A stretch of DNA of 64,000 nucleotides, taken from the NCBI GenBank assembly GCA_964477085.1, contig CAYZDF010000008.1:5058-69057 (forward strand), given 5' to 3'. The first letter of the stretch is position 1. Each line of letters opens with the position of its first letter. Made by a program: the position numbers and the translations under genes. Source of the stretch: Dichloromethanomonas sp964477085 (lineage in GTDB: Bacteria; Bacillota; Desulfitobacteriia; Desulfitobacteriales; Syntrophobotulaceae). The notes beneath the pieces were generated by a model, which was not told the DNA's origin, did no database searches, and saw only the letters and a program-made list of their open reading frames with translations. This document shows positions 8,606 through 16,998 of this stretch, piece by piece.

Positions 8606-9045
8606 GCACACCTGATGAAAATCTACAGATTAAGGACCTGATGAGTCAGGTTTTTCCCGGATACAAAGAATTTAAAGTCGATTCGGTAACACCTTCTATT
8701 ACCGGTGTAGAACCCCTGGTATCGTTTATGGTGGTCTGTAATGATGAGTCATCACATGATTTCCTGCAAACGGATGAGATTTCCGTTGAAGTTATTCCAA
8801 GCGTTGACGATCAGAATCAGGATCTTCATTTAAGACTGGAATTTACGTTTCCATTATTCAGCTTGCAGTTTTTTACAAAAGTCGATGCAGATAACCCCCG
8901 TAGGGGAGAATTTGCCCGAGTTCTTACGCAAGTCGAGTATTTCGTTATCTGGGTGGTGGATAAGGACAAGGAGTTGCTTAAAGTACTTAAAGTCAGCTGG
9001 GATCGTAAGCAGAATAAAGAAATTCTTCAAAAAGTTATCGATTAA
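8602..9045 (+). CDS. Uncharacterised 147-aa cytoplasmic protein
   Basis: I do not recognise this protein. It is acidic, has no signal peptide or membrane span, and alternates beta-rich segments in the centre with a C-terminal helix rich in Lys (KELLKVLKVSWDRKQNKEILQKV). Its ATG overlaps the ysxC stop by 4 bp (ATGA), so it is almost certainly cotranscribed and translated with ysxC. A role near ribosome assembly is possible but only from position. Confidence 0.7.
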   Translation: MSTPDENLQIKDLMSQVFPGYKEFKVDSVTPSITGVEPLVSFMVVCNDESSHDFLQTDEISVEVIPSVDDQNQDLHLRLEFTFPLFSLQFFTKVDADNPRRGEFARVLTQVEYFVIWVVDKDKELLKVLKVSWDRKQNKEILQKVID

Positions 9046-9105
9046 GATAATAATCGCAGAGGTTCCCGCTTATACTTATTTAAGAGTAATTGTAGGGGAG
9101 AGAGA

Positions 9106-10098
9106 ATGAAAGATATTATTTTCCTGATATTCAGCTTAGGGATCATCCTTCTGGGAGCAGAAATCTTTACCAATGGTGTGGAGTGGCTTGGAAAAAGGCT
9201 AAGGCTTGGAGAAGGTGCCGTCGGAAGCATCCTTGCGGCAGTGGGGACAGCCCTTCCGGAAACAATGATCCCGATTATCGCTATTCTGTCCAACAACGGG
9301 GCGGCAGGGCATGATGTGGGAATCGGTGCCATACTCGGTGCACCTTTCATGCTTGGGACCTTGGCTCTCTTTGTGGTGGGTATATCTGTACTGCTCTTTC
9401 GGCGTTCCAACCGACCTATGTATATCAATCACCAAGTATTGACGCGTGATTTGAAGTTTTTTCTGGGTGTTTATTTCCTGGCGATTATCGCTTCATTTTT
9501 ACCTTCCCACACCCTCAAACTTTTAGTGGTCATCATCCTTTTAGGGGCTTACATCACTTATGTCTTTAATACCATTCGGTCCAGTCACGGGGAAGTTGAT
9601 TTGAATGATGAATTACCTCCCTGTTATTTTTCACGGCGGTGTAAAGAACCTCGTATTATCATTATTCTAGGTCAAATTATGGTTGCTTTACTCATTATCG
9701 TTGCCGGAGCAGAGATTTTCGTAAGCTCTGTTCAAAAGGTGGCCTCTGCAGTCGGTATACCTGTATTGGTGCTGGCTCTGATCATAACACCCGTTGCCAC
9801 AGAGTTACCGGAAAAATTCAACAGTGTCATCTGGGTTCGCAGAGGCAAAGATACCTTAGCGATGGGAAACATTACGGGGGCTATGGTATTCCAGAGTTCC
9901 GTCATACCTGCTTTGGGAATAGCCCTCACCCCCTGGGAACTAGAACCCCTGGCTTTAGTCAGTGCTCTTCTTGCACTTGCTTCGGCTTCTCTCCAGTACG
10001 TTTTCCTTATCAAGAGAAAAACAATTTTCCCAGCAGGTCTCCTTTTGGGAGGAGTATTTTATGCCATCTTCATTGGCGTCATCGTCGCTTGGAGTTAA
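9106..10098 (+). CDS. CaCA-superfamily sodium/calcium exchanger-like protein
   Basis: This 330-residue polytopic membrane protein has about ten spans and the duplicated alpha repeats of the Ca2+/cation antiporter family. The first repeat carries GTALPE at 47-52 with the following IGAILGAPFM. The second carries TPVATELPE at 228-236 with GNITGAMVFQSS. The conserved acidic residue in each repeat (Glu52 and Glu236) is present, as needed for cation transport. GGGGAGAG precedes the ATG. The transported ion is not decidable from sequence; YrbG-like Na+/Ca2+ exchange is the family expectation. It lies 60 bp after the 147-residue gene. Confidence 0.85.
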   Translation: MKDIIFLIFSLGIILLGAEIFTNGVEWLGKRLRLGEGAVGSILAAVGTALPETMIPIIAILSNNGAAGHDVGIGAILGAPFMLGTLALFVVGISVLLFRRSNRPMYINHQVLTRDLKFFLGVYFLAIIASFLPSHTLKLLVVIILLGAYITYVFNTIRSSHGEVDLNDELPPCYFSRRCKEPRIIIILGQIMVALLIIVAGAEIFVSSVQKVASAVGIPVLVLALIITPVATELPEKFNSVIWVRRGKDTLAMGNITGAMVFQSSVIPALGIALTPWELEPLALVSALLALASASLQYVFLIKRKTIFPAGLLLGGVFYAIFIGVIVAWS

Positions 10099-10282
10099 TT
10101 ACCAGGATTTAATAATATGTTGAGAACTCCACTTATTCCCAAGCCCTGAAAAATATTATTCTCGAAAGTGTCATTGAAAAGAAGAATAAAAAAAGTTGGA
10201 CAAATCTAGAAAAAGAAGAATAAACCTTAGTCCATCATCCATATACATATAGAAAAAACAAGGGGAATGGGGTGATTGTGAA

Positions 10283-10963
10283 ATGGGTACAAGCATTCTC
10301 AAGGGCATCACCACCGGTCTGCTGGTAACGGTACTTACTCTTCTTGCAGTTCTGGGGACCACACTGGCTGGAATCGATAAGACCATCATTTCATATATTG
10401 TTGACTTCGGTCTTCTCTTAAGTTGTCTGGCAGCAGGATACAGAGCAAGTCGGAACTCAGGGAGAATCTTACCGTCAGGGCTGGCTTCGGGAGGATATGC
10501 TATTGTAGGTGTATTGCTTTTGGCTCTTTATTTTCCGATAGATACTCTTGGAGCAGTTAAGATTATATCTGAAGGAACTGGATTAGGTCTGTTAGCAGGC
10601 GTCTTAGGAGCAGGGATTCTTAGTTCTGGTCCCGATTTCTATGACTATATGGACGTTCCCGATTATTCCAAAAGGGAAAACTACTATGACCGGAAAAACA
10701 CCTATGAGCTGATGCGCGATGATCCCTGGGATAAAAATAGACCGGCGTCAATCCATCGTCGGTATTCAGATATTTCCAAGTCTGTCATCGATATGACACC
10801 GTACCCCAACAGCCAAGAACCATACCAAAAGGATCATGAGTCAGAAAGAGCCAAAATATATGAAATATGCAGTCCTCAAAAAGCACGTACTGAAAAGATG
10901 GAAGAAGATGATGCTTTTAACTGGTGGAGAGTCGAGGCTCAGAGACAATTGAAAAGCAGATAG
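10283..10963 (+). CDS. TIGR04086-like membrane protein with charged C-terminal tail
   Basis: Residues 1-115 form four hydrophobic segments with small-residue-rich loops, resembling the TIGR04086 membrane family of Firmicutes. Residues 120-226 form a hydrophilic cytoplasmic tail rich in Tyr, Asp, Arg and Glu, which is longer than the usual family member. GGGGTGA lies 8 nt before the ATG. It ends about 90 bp before a clear terminator. Function is unknown. Confidence 0.65.
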   Translation: MGTSILKGITTGLLVTVLTLLAVLGTTLAGIDKTIISYIVDFGLLLSCLAAGYRASRNSGRILPSGLASGGYAIVGVLLLALYFPIDTLGAVKIISEGTGLGLLAGVLGAGILSSGPDFYDYMDVPDYSKRENYYDRKNTYELMRDDPWDKNRPASIHRRYSDISKSVIDMTPYPNSQEPYQKDHESERAKIYEICSPQKARTEKMEEDDAFNWWRVEAQRQLKSR

Positions 10964-11051
10964 ATCCTGATCTTAGACAAAAGACTGCTAATCGGTATAT
11001 GCATATTAAGCGAACCCAATACAAGGTAGAATAGTATCAATAAAATCGAAG

Positions 11052-11088
11052 GACTGAATACTCTCTCGCAGGGGATTCAGTCTTTTTA
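11052..11088 (+). terminator. Intrinsic terminator
   Basis: GACTGAAT at 11052-11059 pairs with ATTCAGTC at 11075-11082, followed by TTTTTATTT. It closes the ysxC-to-TIGR04086 transcript. The apparent longer reading frame of the next gene starts right after it and is therefore unlikely to be used. Confidence 0.8.
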
Positions 11089-11212
11089 TTTGCCTGTGGT
11101 GATGTTTATTATTGAAGAAGTACCAGTAAAAATAAGGATTTGGGAATATGATATAGATTTCGTAACAATAATAATAAGGTCTAGAGAAAATGATCTGATT
11201 AAAGGAAGAGTC

Positions 11213-12655
11213 ATGACAAAGAAGGAAAAATACATCCTATTTTTTTTACTGGTATTCCTGGTGGTTATCAGACTTTACCATCTTCATGTTCCTCCCTTGG
11301 AAATCGAAGAATGTTGGCGCCAGGCTGATACCGAATCCATGGCCTGGAATTTTGTTCAATATGATTTTAATCCGTTACATCCCAATCTTAATTATGATGG
11401 TCCTTTTCCCAATATCCCAGCCCTGGAGATCCAGGTTACGACGTTTATTATTGCTATCTTATACAAGGTCTTTGGGCATCACTATCTGTTAGCGCGGATT
11501 GTACCCCTGACATTCTTCTTGTTATCGGGGATTTTCCTCTACTTATTTGCAAGGATTCATTTGGGGTGGAAAGGTGCGGCCTGGGGTCTGTTTATTTATG
11601 CCATTCTTCCCATCAATGTCTATTACTCCAGAGCGATTATGCCGGAATCTGCTGCCCTGATGTTTTCGATAGGCGGGCTTTACTATTTTAACTGTTGGGC
11701 ATCGGAGCAGGATGACAAGCGGGAGAGAAGGAAATGGAAGTTAGCCCTTAGTTCTTTGTTTTTGGCTACAGCTATCATGATTAAGCCCCCGGTGATTTTT
11801 ATTGCTCTGCCGATGTTCTATCTTTGTTATCGGTATTTTAATTGGTCATGGCTTAAGCTTCCCGAGCTCTGGGGATACGCCCTCGTAACCTTATCCCTTC
11901 CGGCAATCTATTATTATTACAGCGCCCATATTGCTGATTATAAATTTACGGTAGGAATTACGCGTAACATCATTTTTAAAAAAGCCCTAACTGCATTTTT
12001 CAGTCCTGAAGCTATTCAGTTCTACGCACATAACATTCCCCGGACAATTGGAGTAATCGCCATACTCTTAGTAATCATCGGGTTATTCGCTTTTCGCAAG
12101 AAACAAGCCGTTATTTATATTTGGTTTAGCGCGATGCTGCTCGAAGTTATATTCATTGTCAGTCCCATCAGGGCAACCTACTACCTGATATTTTTCGCAG
12201 CACCCTGTGCACTTCTGATCGGCAACCTGCTTCATCGAATTACAACGGGGCCAATTGGTAAACTTATCGCTTCTATACTGGTTGCAGCTATGGTTTTAAA
12301 TACCTACGAGTACGTTCAGCCCATGTTTAAGATCAACCCGATCATGCAGAACCAAGTTAGGGTGGTTCAGGAGTTAACCACAAGGGAAGATTTACTCGTG
12401 GTCGGCTCTTTTGATCCCTGCCTCTTAAGCTTGTCTGATCGGAGGGGCTGGCGTTACAATCTTAGAATTTATCCTGATACGCCAAAGGATCCCATGGAAG
12501 AACTGAATTATTATATTGAGAGAGGGGCCAAATATTTTGTCCCGATTCAGGGAAAGGTATATGGAGACGATGGAGATAAACTCCTAAAGCAAATTGAGGG
12601 CAAGTACTCTAAAATCGAACTTCTTTCGGGGTATCCCATCTATTTATTACACTAG
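11213..12655 (+). CDS. GT39/ArnT-type integral membrane glycosyltransferase
   Basis: This 480-residue protein has many membrane spans and the acidic first extracytoplasmic loop typical of the PMT/ArnT (GT39, GT-C) fold, around EIEECWRQADTESMAW at residues 30-45. Such enzymes transfer a sugar from a polyprenyl-phosphate carrier to an acceptor on the outer face of the membrane. The ATG at 11213 is chosen because AGGAAG precedes it and the first span follows at once. It heads a three-gene run with a GT2 and an SMR-type transporter. The acceptor and the sugar are unknown. Confidence 0.8.
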   Translation: MTKKEKYILFFLLVFLVVIRLYHLHVPPLEIEECWRQADTESMAWNFVQYDFNPLHPNLNYDGPFPNIPALEIQVTTFIIAILYKVFGHHYLLARIVPLTFFLLSGIFLYLFARIHLGWKGAAWGLFIYAILPINVYYSRAIMPESAALMFSIGGLYYFNCWASEQDDKRERRKWKLALSSLFLATAIMIKPPVIFIALPMFYLCYRYFNWSWLKLPELWGYALVTLSLPAIYYYYSAHIADYKFTVGITRNIIFKKALTAFFSPEAIQFYAHNIPRTIGVIAILLVIIGLFAFRKKQAVIYIWFSAMLLEVIFIVSPIRATYYLIFFAAPCALLIGNLLHRITTGPIGKLIASILVAAMVLNTYEYVQPMFKINPIMQNQVRVVQELTTREDLLVVGSFDPCLLSLSDRRGWRYNLRIYPDTPKDPMEELNYYIERGAKYFVPIQGKVYGDDGDKLLKQIEGKYSKIELLSGYPIYLLH

Positions 12656-12689
12656 AAAGATGATGACAGTAGAAAGAGGTTTATAAAGA

Positions 12690-13421
12690 ATGAAGGTACT
12701 GGTAGGTTTGCCAGCTTATAATGAAGAGACGGGTATCGTAAACGTTCTCAGAAATATTGCACGTTATCGTCAGGTTAGTCAGTATTCCATTGAAATACTC
12801 GTTGTTAATGACGGAAGTACAGATAATACGACTCAGAAAGTAAAAAATATGGCTCAAGATGACGGATTCATCACCCTGATCGAACATAACGGAAACAAAG
12901 GGTTGGGAGAAGCTGTTAAAACCATCCTTCGCTATGCCCTGGACAACCTGGAAGATGACGATATCCTGGTGACGATGGACTCTGACAATACACATAGTCC
13001 CTTATTGATTGAAAGCATGATCTCTAAGTTGACCAGCCATGATCTCGATCTGGTTGTCGCTTCTCGCTTTACCGACGGTGGCTGCGAGTTAGGACTCAAA
13101 GCCATCCGGAAGCTCTATAGCCGGGGAGCAATGTGTTTCTTTAAACTGTTTTTCCCCATTAAAAATCTCAATGACTATTCATCAGGTTTCCGGGCTTATC
13201 GAGTATCAACCATCCGGACAGCTCAAAGGAGATGGAGAGAACTGATTACAACCAATGGATTCGATTGCATGGCGGAGATCGCCGCGAAGTTCAGCAGGAT
13301 GGGGATTAAGGCTGGGGAAGTACCCCTCATCCTGAACTATAAGTTAAAAGATGGGGCCAGCAAGATGAAGGTTGCAAGGACGGTAAAAGGTTACTTCTCC
13401 TTGCTGGCTAAAGTGAGGTAA
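12690..13421 (+). CDS. GT2 polyprenyl/dolichyl-phosphate sugar synthase-like glycosyltransferase
   Basis: This 243-residue GT-A enzyme has the GT2 signatures PAYNEE at 8-13, VNDGSTDNT at 39-47, and a DSD metal-binding motif at 97-99. It is soluble or peripheral with no C-terminal membrane anchor. The compact size fits the dolichol-phosphate mannose synthase/ArnC-like branch, which charges a lipid phosphate with a sugar. AAAGAGG precedes the ATG. Its stop overlaps the next gene's start by 1 bp, arguing for coupling. The sugar nucleotide used cannot be told. Confidence 0.85.
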   Translation: MKVLVGLPAYNEETGIVNVLRNIARYRQVSQYSIEILVVNDGSTDNTTQKVKNMAQDDGFITLIEHNGNKGLGEAVKTILRYALDNLEDDDILVTMDSDNTHSPLLIESMISKLTSHDLDLVVASRFTDGGCELGLKAIRKLYSRGAMCFFKLFFPIKNLNDYSSGFRAYRVSTIRTAQRRWRELITTNGFDCMAEIAAKFSRMGIKAGEVPLILNYKLKDGASKMKVARTVKGYFSLLAKVR

Positions 13422-13771
13422 TGATGGTTTATATTCTGGCCATTGTCTCCATCCTGTTAGGTGCAGTAGGTCAATTCACCCTTAAGCTGGCGGCTGGTGA
13501 ATTGAATACAGGTAATGGTATCTGGAGCTTAGGCTTATCCATGTTGAGCCTGAAAATGATGCTTGCGGTTACCTGTTTTGTGACGAGTATGCTTATGTGG
13601 ATATTCGTTTTGAAAAAGATGGAATTAAGTATTGCATATCCGATGGTGAGCCTCGGTTATGTCTTTGTCATGCTGCTCTCTTTTTACTTTTTGCATGAGA
13701 ATATTTATCTGACAAAGGTTCTTGGGACTGGGTTGATCGTTTCCGGAGTTATTGTGTTAAATATTAAGTAG
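13421..13771 (+). CDS. Four-span SMR/EmrE-like transporter (possible lipid-linked sugar flippase)
   Basis: This 116-residue protein has four hydrophobic spans, the size of ArnE/ArnF and of small multidrug resistance proteins. The N-terminal GAVGQFTLKLAAGELN and the loop LKKMELSIAYPMVSLGYV match the EamA/SMR pattern. It starts within the stop of the GT2 gene (TAATG). Placed between a lipid-sugar synthase and a GT39 transferase, a role in flipping the lipid-linked sugar is the best inference. A drug efflux role cannot be excluded. Confidence 0.75.
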   Translation: MMVYILAIVSILLGAVGQFTLKLAAGELNTGNGIWSLGLSMLSLKMMLAVTCFVTSMLMWIFVLKKMELSIAYPMVSLGYVFVMLLSFYFLHENIYLTKVLGTGLIVSGVIVLNIK

Positions 13772-13838
13772 AGAGGTCAAGATTTCAAAATCAATTCAAC
13801 TCAAAAATGATAGATAACAATTAGATTATTTTTCTATT

Positions 13839-13867
13839 TTGACATTTACAGGAAGGGTAAGTATAAT
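13839..13867 (+). promoter_or_regulatory. Consensus sigma-A promoter for valS
   Basis: TTGACA at 13839-13844 and TATAAT at 13862-13867 are both perfect consensus with a 17-bp spacer. Transcription would start near 13875, just before the T-box leader. Confidence 0.92.
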
Positions 13868-13869
13868 AT

Positions 13870-14185
13870 TTGGGAATAGATGAATTATGAACCCGAAGAT
13901 TGTAAGGAATGGTAAAACGGTCGTACAGAGAGAAAACTACCTTCAGATTCCTGGAAGCAAATCCTAAATGCAGGTGTAGAGGGGCTGTGAGGTTTTCCGA
14001 ATACGCTGCCAGGGTCGTACAGGAGGGGCAGGGGGGAAACAAGCTCCAAGCTTGGCGGAGTACTTCCTGACGGGTTTGCCCGTTACAGCAGAATGAGAGC
14101 CCAATATCCTGTCCTGGTACTGGTATTGGGGAATAAAGGTGGTACCGCGAGTCTTTCGTCCTTTGGGAAGAAAGATTTTTTCTTT
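13870..14185 (+). promoter_or_regulatory. T-box leader (valine) with terminator
   Basis: The leader carries the T-box core AAAGGTGGTACCGCG at 14135-14149. It is followed by a terminator whose stem TCTTTC (14152-14157)/GAAAGA (14170-14175) leads into a T-run at 14176-14181. Stem I with an AGAGAG kink-turn motif lies near 13927-13932. Uncharged tRNA should stabilise the antiterminator and allow valS expression. Val triplets GTC and GTA occur at 14014-14019, but I could not fold stem I firmly enough to name the specifier codon. Confidence 0.9.
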
Positions 14186-14214
14186 ATTTCTTGTAATGCG
14201 AAAGGAGCTTTTAT

Positions 14215-16863
14215 ATGTCTGAAGAGCAGCAAATGGCCAAAGTCTATGACCCCAGTGAGGTTGAAGAAAAATGGTATCGTTATTGGGAGGAAAATGGCTT
14301 TTTCACCCCAAAGGTAGAAGCTGATAAAGAACCCTTCAGTATCGTCATGCCTCCTCCGAATGTCACCGGTTCCCTGCACTTGGGTCATGCTATGGATAAT
14401 ACCCTTCAGGATATCTTGACCCGTTATAAACGTATGCAGGGATACAATACCCTGTGGCTTCCAGGAACGGATCATGCCGGGATTGCCACTCAAGCCAGGG
14501 TCGAAGAGCAGTTGGCTCAGGAAGGTACGAACCGCCATGCCCTCGGTCGGGAAAAGTTCCTGGAGAGAGTATGGGCCTGGAAAGAAGAATACGGCGGAAC
14601 CATTACCCGTCAGCTCAGAAAGCTTGGTGCTTCCTGCGACTGGTCCAGGGAGAGGTTTACCATGGATGAGGGCTGCTCTCAGGCTGTAAGAGAAGTGTTT
14701 GTCAAGCTTTACGAAAAGGGTTTGATCTACCGAGGCAACTATATTGTCAACTGGTGCTCGAAGTGCCATACCACTATCTCCGATATTGAAGTGGAGCATA
14801 ACGAAAGAGAAGGAAATCTCTGGTATATCCGTTATCCGGCAAAGGATGGCGGTCAGGGAGTGGTCGTTGCCACGACCCGTCCGGAAACCATGCTGGGAGA
14901 TGTTGCGGTCGCTGTGCACCCGGAAGATGAAAAATATAATTCACTTATCGGTAAGACGGTCGTTCTGCCGTTGATGAACCGGGAGATCCCCGTTATTGCT
15001 GATGAATATGTAGATAAGGAATTTGGTACAGGGGCAGTTAAGATCACCCCTGCTCACGATCCGAATGACTTCGAGATGGGCCTGCGTCATCAGCTGGAGC
15101 AGATTAATATCATGAACCGTGACGCAACTATCAATGAAAACGGCGGAAAATATGTCGGGATGGACCGCTACGATGCCCGTAAACAAATTGTTAAAGATCT
15201 CGAAGAACTTGGGCTTCTGGTTAAAATTGATCAGCACACCCATGCTGTGGGAGAATGCTACCGCTGCTCCACCGTTGTCGAGCCTAGAGTAAGCAAACAG
15301 TGGTTCGTCAAGATGAAGCCGTTAGCTGAACCTGCCATCAAAGTCGTTCAGGACGGTGACCTGCAATTTGTACCGGAGCGTTTTGCTAAGATCTATATCG
15401 GTTGGCTGGAAAATATCCGAGACTGGTGTATTTCCCGCCAACTCTGGTGGGGACATCGAATCCCTGTATGGTATTGTCGGGATTGCGGTGCGGAGATCTG
15501 TGCCAAACAAGATCCGACCTCATGTCCGAAGTGCAATAGCACTCATCTGGAACAAGATCCGGATGTATTGGATACTTGGTTTTCATCGGCACTCTGGCCT
15601 TTCTCGACCATGGGCTGGCCGGAAGATACGGCTGAACTCAAGCAGTTCTATCCCACTAGTGTCCTGGTAACCGGTCGCGATATCATTTTCTTCTGGGTAG
15701 CCCGTATGATCTTCATGGGTCTTGAATTCCAGAAAGAAGTTCCTTTCCATAAAGTTATGATCCATGGGCTGGTCCTTGATTCCCAAGGCCGTAAGATGAG
15801 TAAGTCCCTTGGCAACGGTGTCGATCCCATTGAAGTCATCAATCAATACGGTGCAGATACCTTGAGGTTTATGCTGATAACGGGCAATACTCCGGGTAAT
15901 GACCTGAGGTTCCATTTTGAAAGACTGGAAGCAACCCGCAACTTCCTGAATAAGATCTGGAATGCATCGCGTTTTGTTATGATGAACCTGGAAGATTTTG
16001 AAGGGATGTCGCGCGCAGAGCTGACCCTGGCAGATAAATGGATCTTATCACGGTACGAAGATACGGTCCAGAATGTGACAGCTGCTTTAGAGCGTTTTGA
16101 TCTGGGTGAAGCGGGTCGCTTGCTCTATGAATTTATCTGGAGTGAGTATTGCGATTGGTATATCGAACTGACCAAGAAAAGACTTTATAATAGAGAAAAC
16201 AAGGAAGAACGGAACACCGCTCAGAGTATCCTCCTGGAGATTCTGGAAGGGACCATGAGACTAATTCATCCGTTTATGCCCTTCCTGTCAGAAGAAATCT
16301 GGCAGCATCTGCCCACCCAGGGCCAAACCATTATGCTGAGTACCTGGCCGCAAGTAACCGGATATCAAAATACCCAGGCCGAAAAAGAGATGACTATTCT
16401 CATGGATATTATTCGATCAGTTCGTAATATCAGAGCAGAGATGAATGTGGCTCCCGGACGAAAAGCCGATATTCTTCTGGTAGCACCGGATGAAGATACG
16501 ATCAAAATACTCCAAAGCGGAGTAGAAGATATCAAACAGTTAGCGGTCAGCGAAAAGATTACTATCATGCAAAAGATGGATAATAATCCGCCTCAATCAG
16601 CCAGTGCGGTGCTGGACGGTGTAACCGTTTATCTGCCTCTCAAAGGGCTGCTCGATCTGGACAAAGAGAGGGCCAAGATCCGCAAAGAGATAGAAAATGC
16701 CTTGGCTGAACAAAAAAGACTTGAAGGAAAGCTTAATAACCCCGGATTTACCAGTAAAGCTCCGGAGGATGTTGTAGCTAAAGAAAAAGAGAAGTTAGAG
16801 GCTGTAAGCGTAAGACTGCGTTCGCTTAAGATCAGACTATCCGATCTGAGTGAAGATAACTAA
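14215..16863 (+). CDS. valS: Valyl-tRNA synthetase
   Basis: This class I synthetase charges tRNA-Val. The HIGH-type motif HLGH is at 55-58 after PPPNVTGS, and KMSKS is at 527-531. The CP1 editing domain lies between them and a C-terminal coiled-coil arm occupies roughly 815-880. The 882-residue length is normal. AAAGGAG precedes the ATG. It is controlled by the upstream T-box, so expression should rise when charged tRNA-Val falls. The folC gene follows after about 135 bp without a visible terminator. Confidence 0.98.
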   Translation: MSEEQQMAKVYDPSEVEEKWYRYWEENGFFTPKVEADKEPFSIVMPPPNVTGSLHLGHAMDNTLQDILTRYKRMQGYNTLWLPGTDHAGIATQARVEEQLAQEGTNRHALGREKFLERVWAWKEEYGGTITRQLRKLGASCDWSRERFTMDEGCSQAVREVFVKLYEKGLIYRGNYIVNWCSKCHTTISDIEVEHNEREGNLWYIRYPAKDGGQGVVVATTRPETMLGDVAVAVHPEDEKYNSLIGKTVVLPLMNREIPVIADEYVDKEFGTGAVKITPAHDPNDFEMGLRHQLEQINIMNRDATINENGGKYVGMDRYDARKQIVKDLEELGLLVKIDQHTHAVGECYRCSTVVEPRVSKQWFVKMKPLAEPAIKVVQDGDLQFVPERFAKIYIGWLENIRDWCISRQLWWGHRIPVWYCRDCGAEICAKQDPTSCPKCNSTHLEQDPDVLDTWFSSALWPFSTMGWPEDTAELKQFYPTSVLVTGRDIIFFWVARMIFMGLEFQKEVPFHKVMIHGLVLDSQGRKMSKSLGNGVDPIEVINQYGADTLRFMLITGNTPGNDLRFHFERLEATRNFLNKIWNASRFVMMNLEDFEGMSRAELTLADKWILSRYEDTVQNVTAALERFDLGEAGRLLYEFIWSEYCDWYIELTKKRLYNRENKEERNTAQSILLEILEGTMRLIHPFMPFLSEEIWQHLPTQGQTIMLSTWPQVTGYQNTQAEKEMTILMDIIRSVRNIRAEMNVAPGRKADILLVAPDEDTIKILQSGVEDIKQLAVSEKITIMQKMDNNPPQSASAVLDGVTVYLPLKGLLDLDKERAKIRKEIENALAEQKRLEGKLNNPGFTSKAPEDVVAKEKEKLEAVSVRLRSLKIRLSDLSEDN

Positions 16864-16998
16864 GGATAAAAAGCTCATCCTAAAGTTTGAAAACCTTTGT
16901 TGAGTAAGGGTAATACTGTTCAAATTTAAGACAATATGGAGTTGACGGATGATACAACATAGTGTGCAAGAAACGTTAAAAAAATGGAGCTAAAACAA

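Noticed and set aside
11090..11212. 41-residue N-terminal extension of the GT39 protein
   Set aside because: It begins immediately after a terminator's T-run and lacks a ribosome binding site, whereas the ATG at 11213 has one.
14093..14317. Plus-strand frame over the valS T-box
   Set aside because: It translates the T-box antiterminator and terminator; it is structural RNA, not coding.
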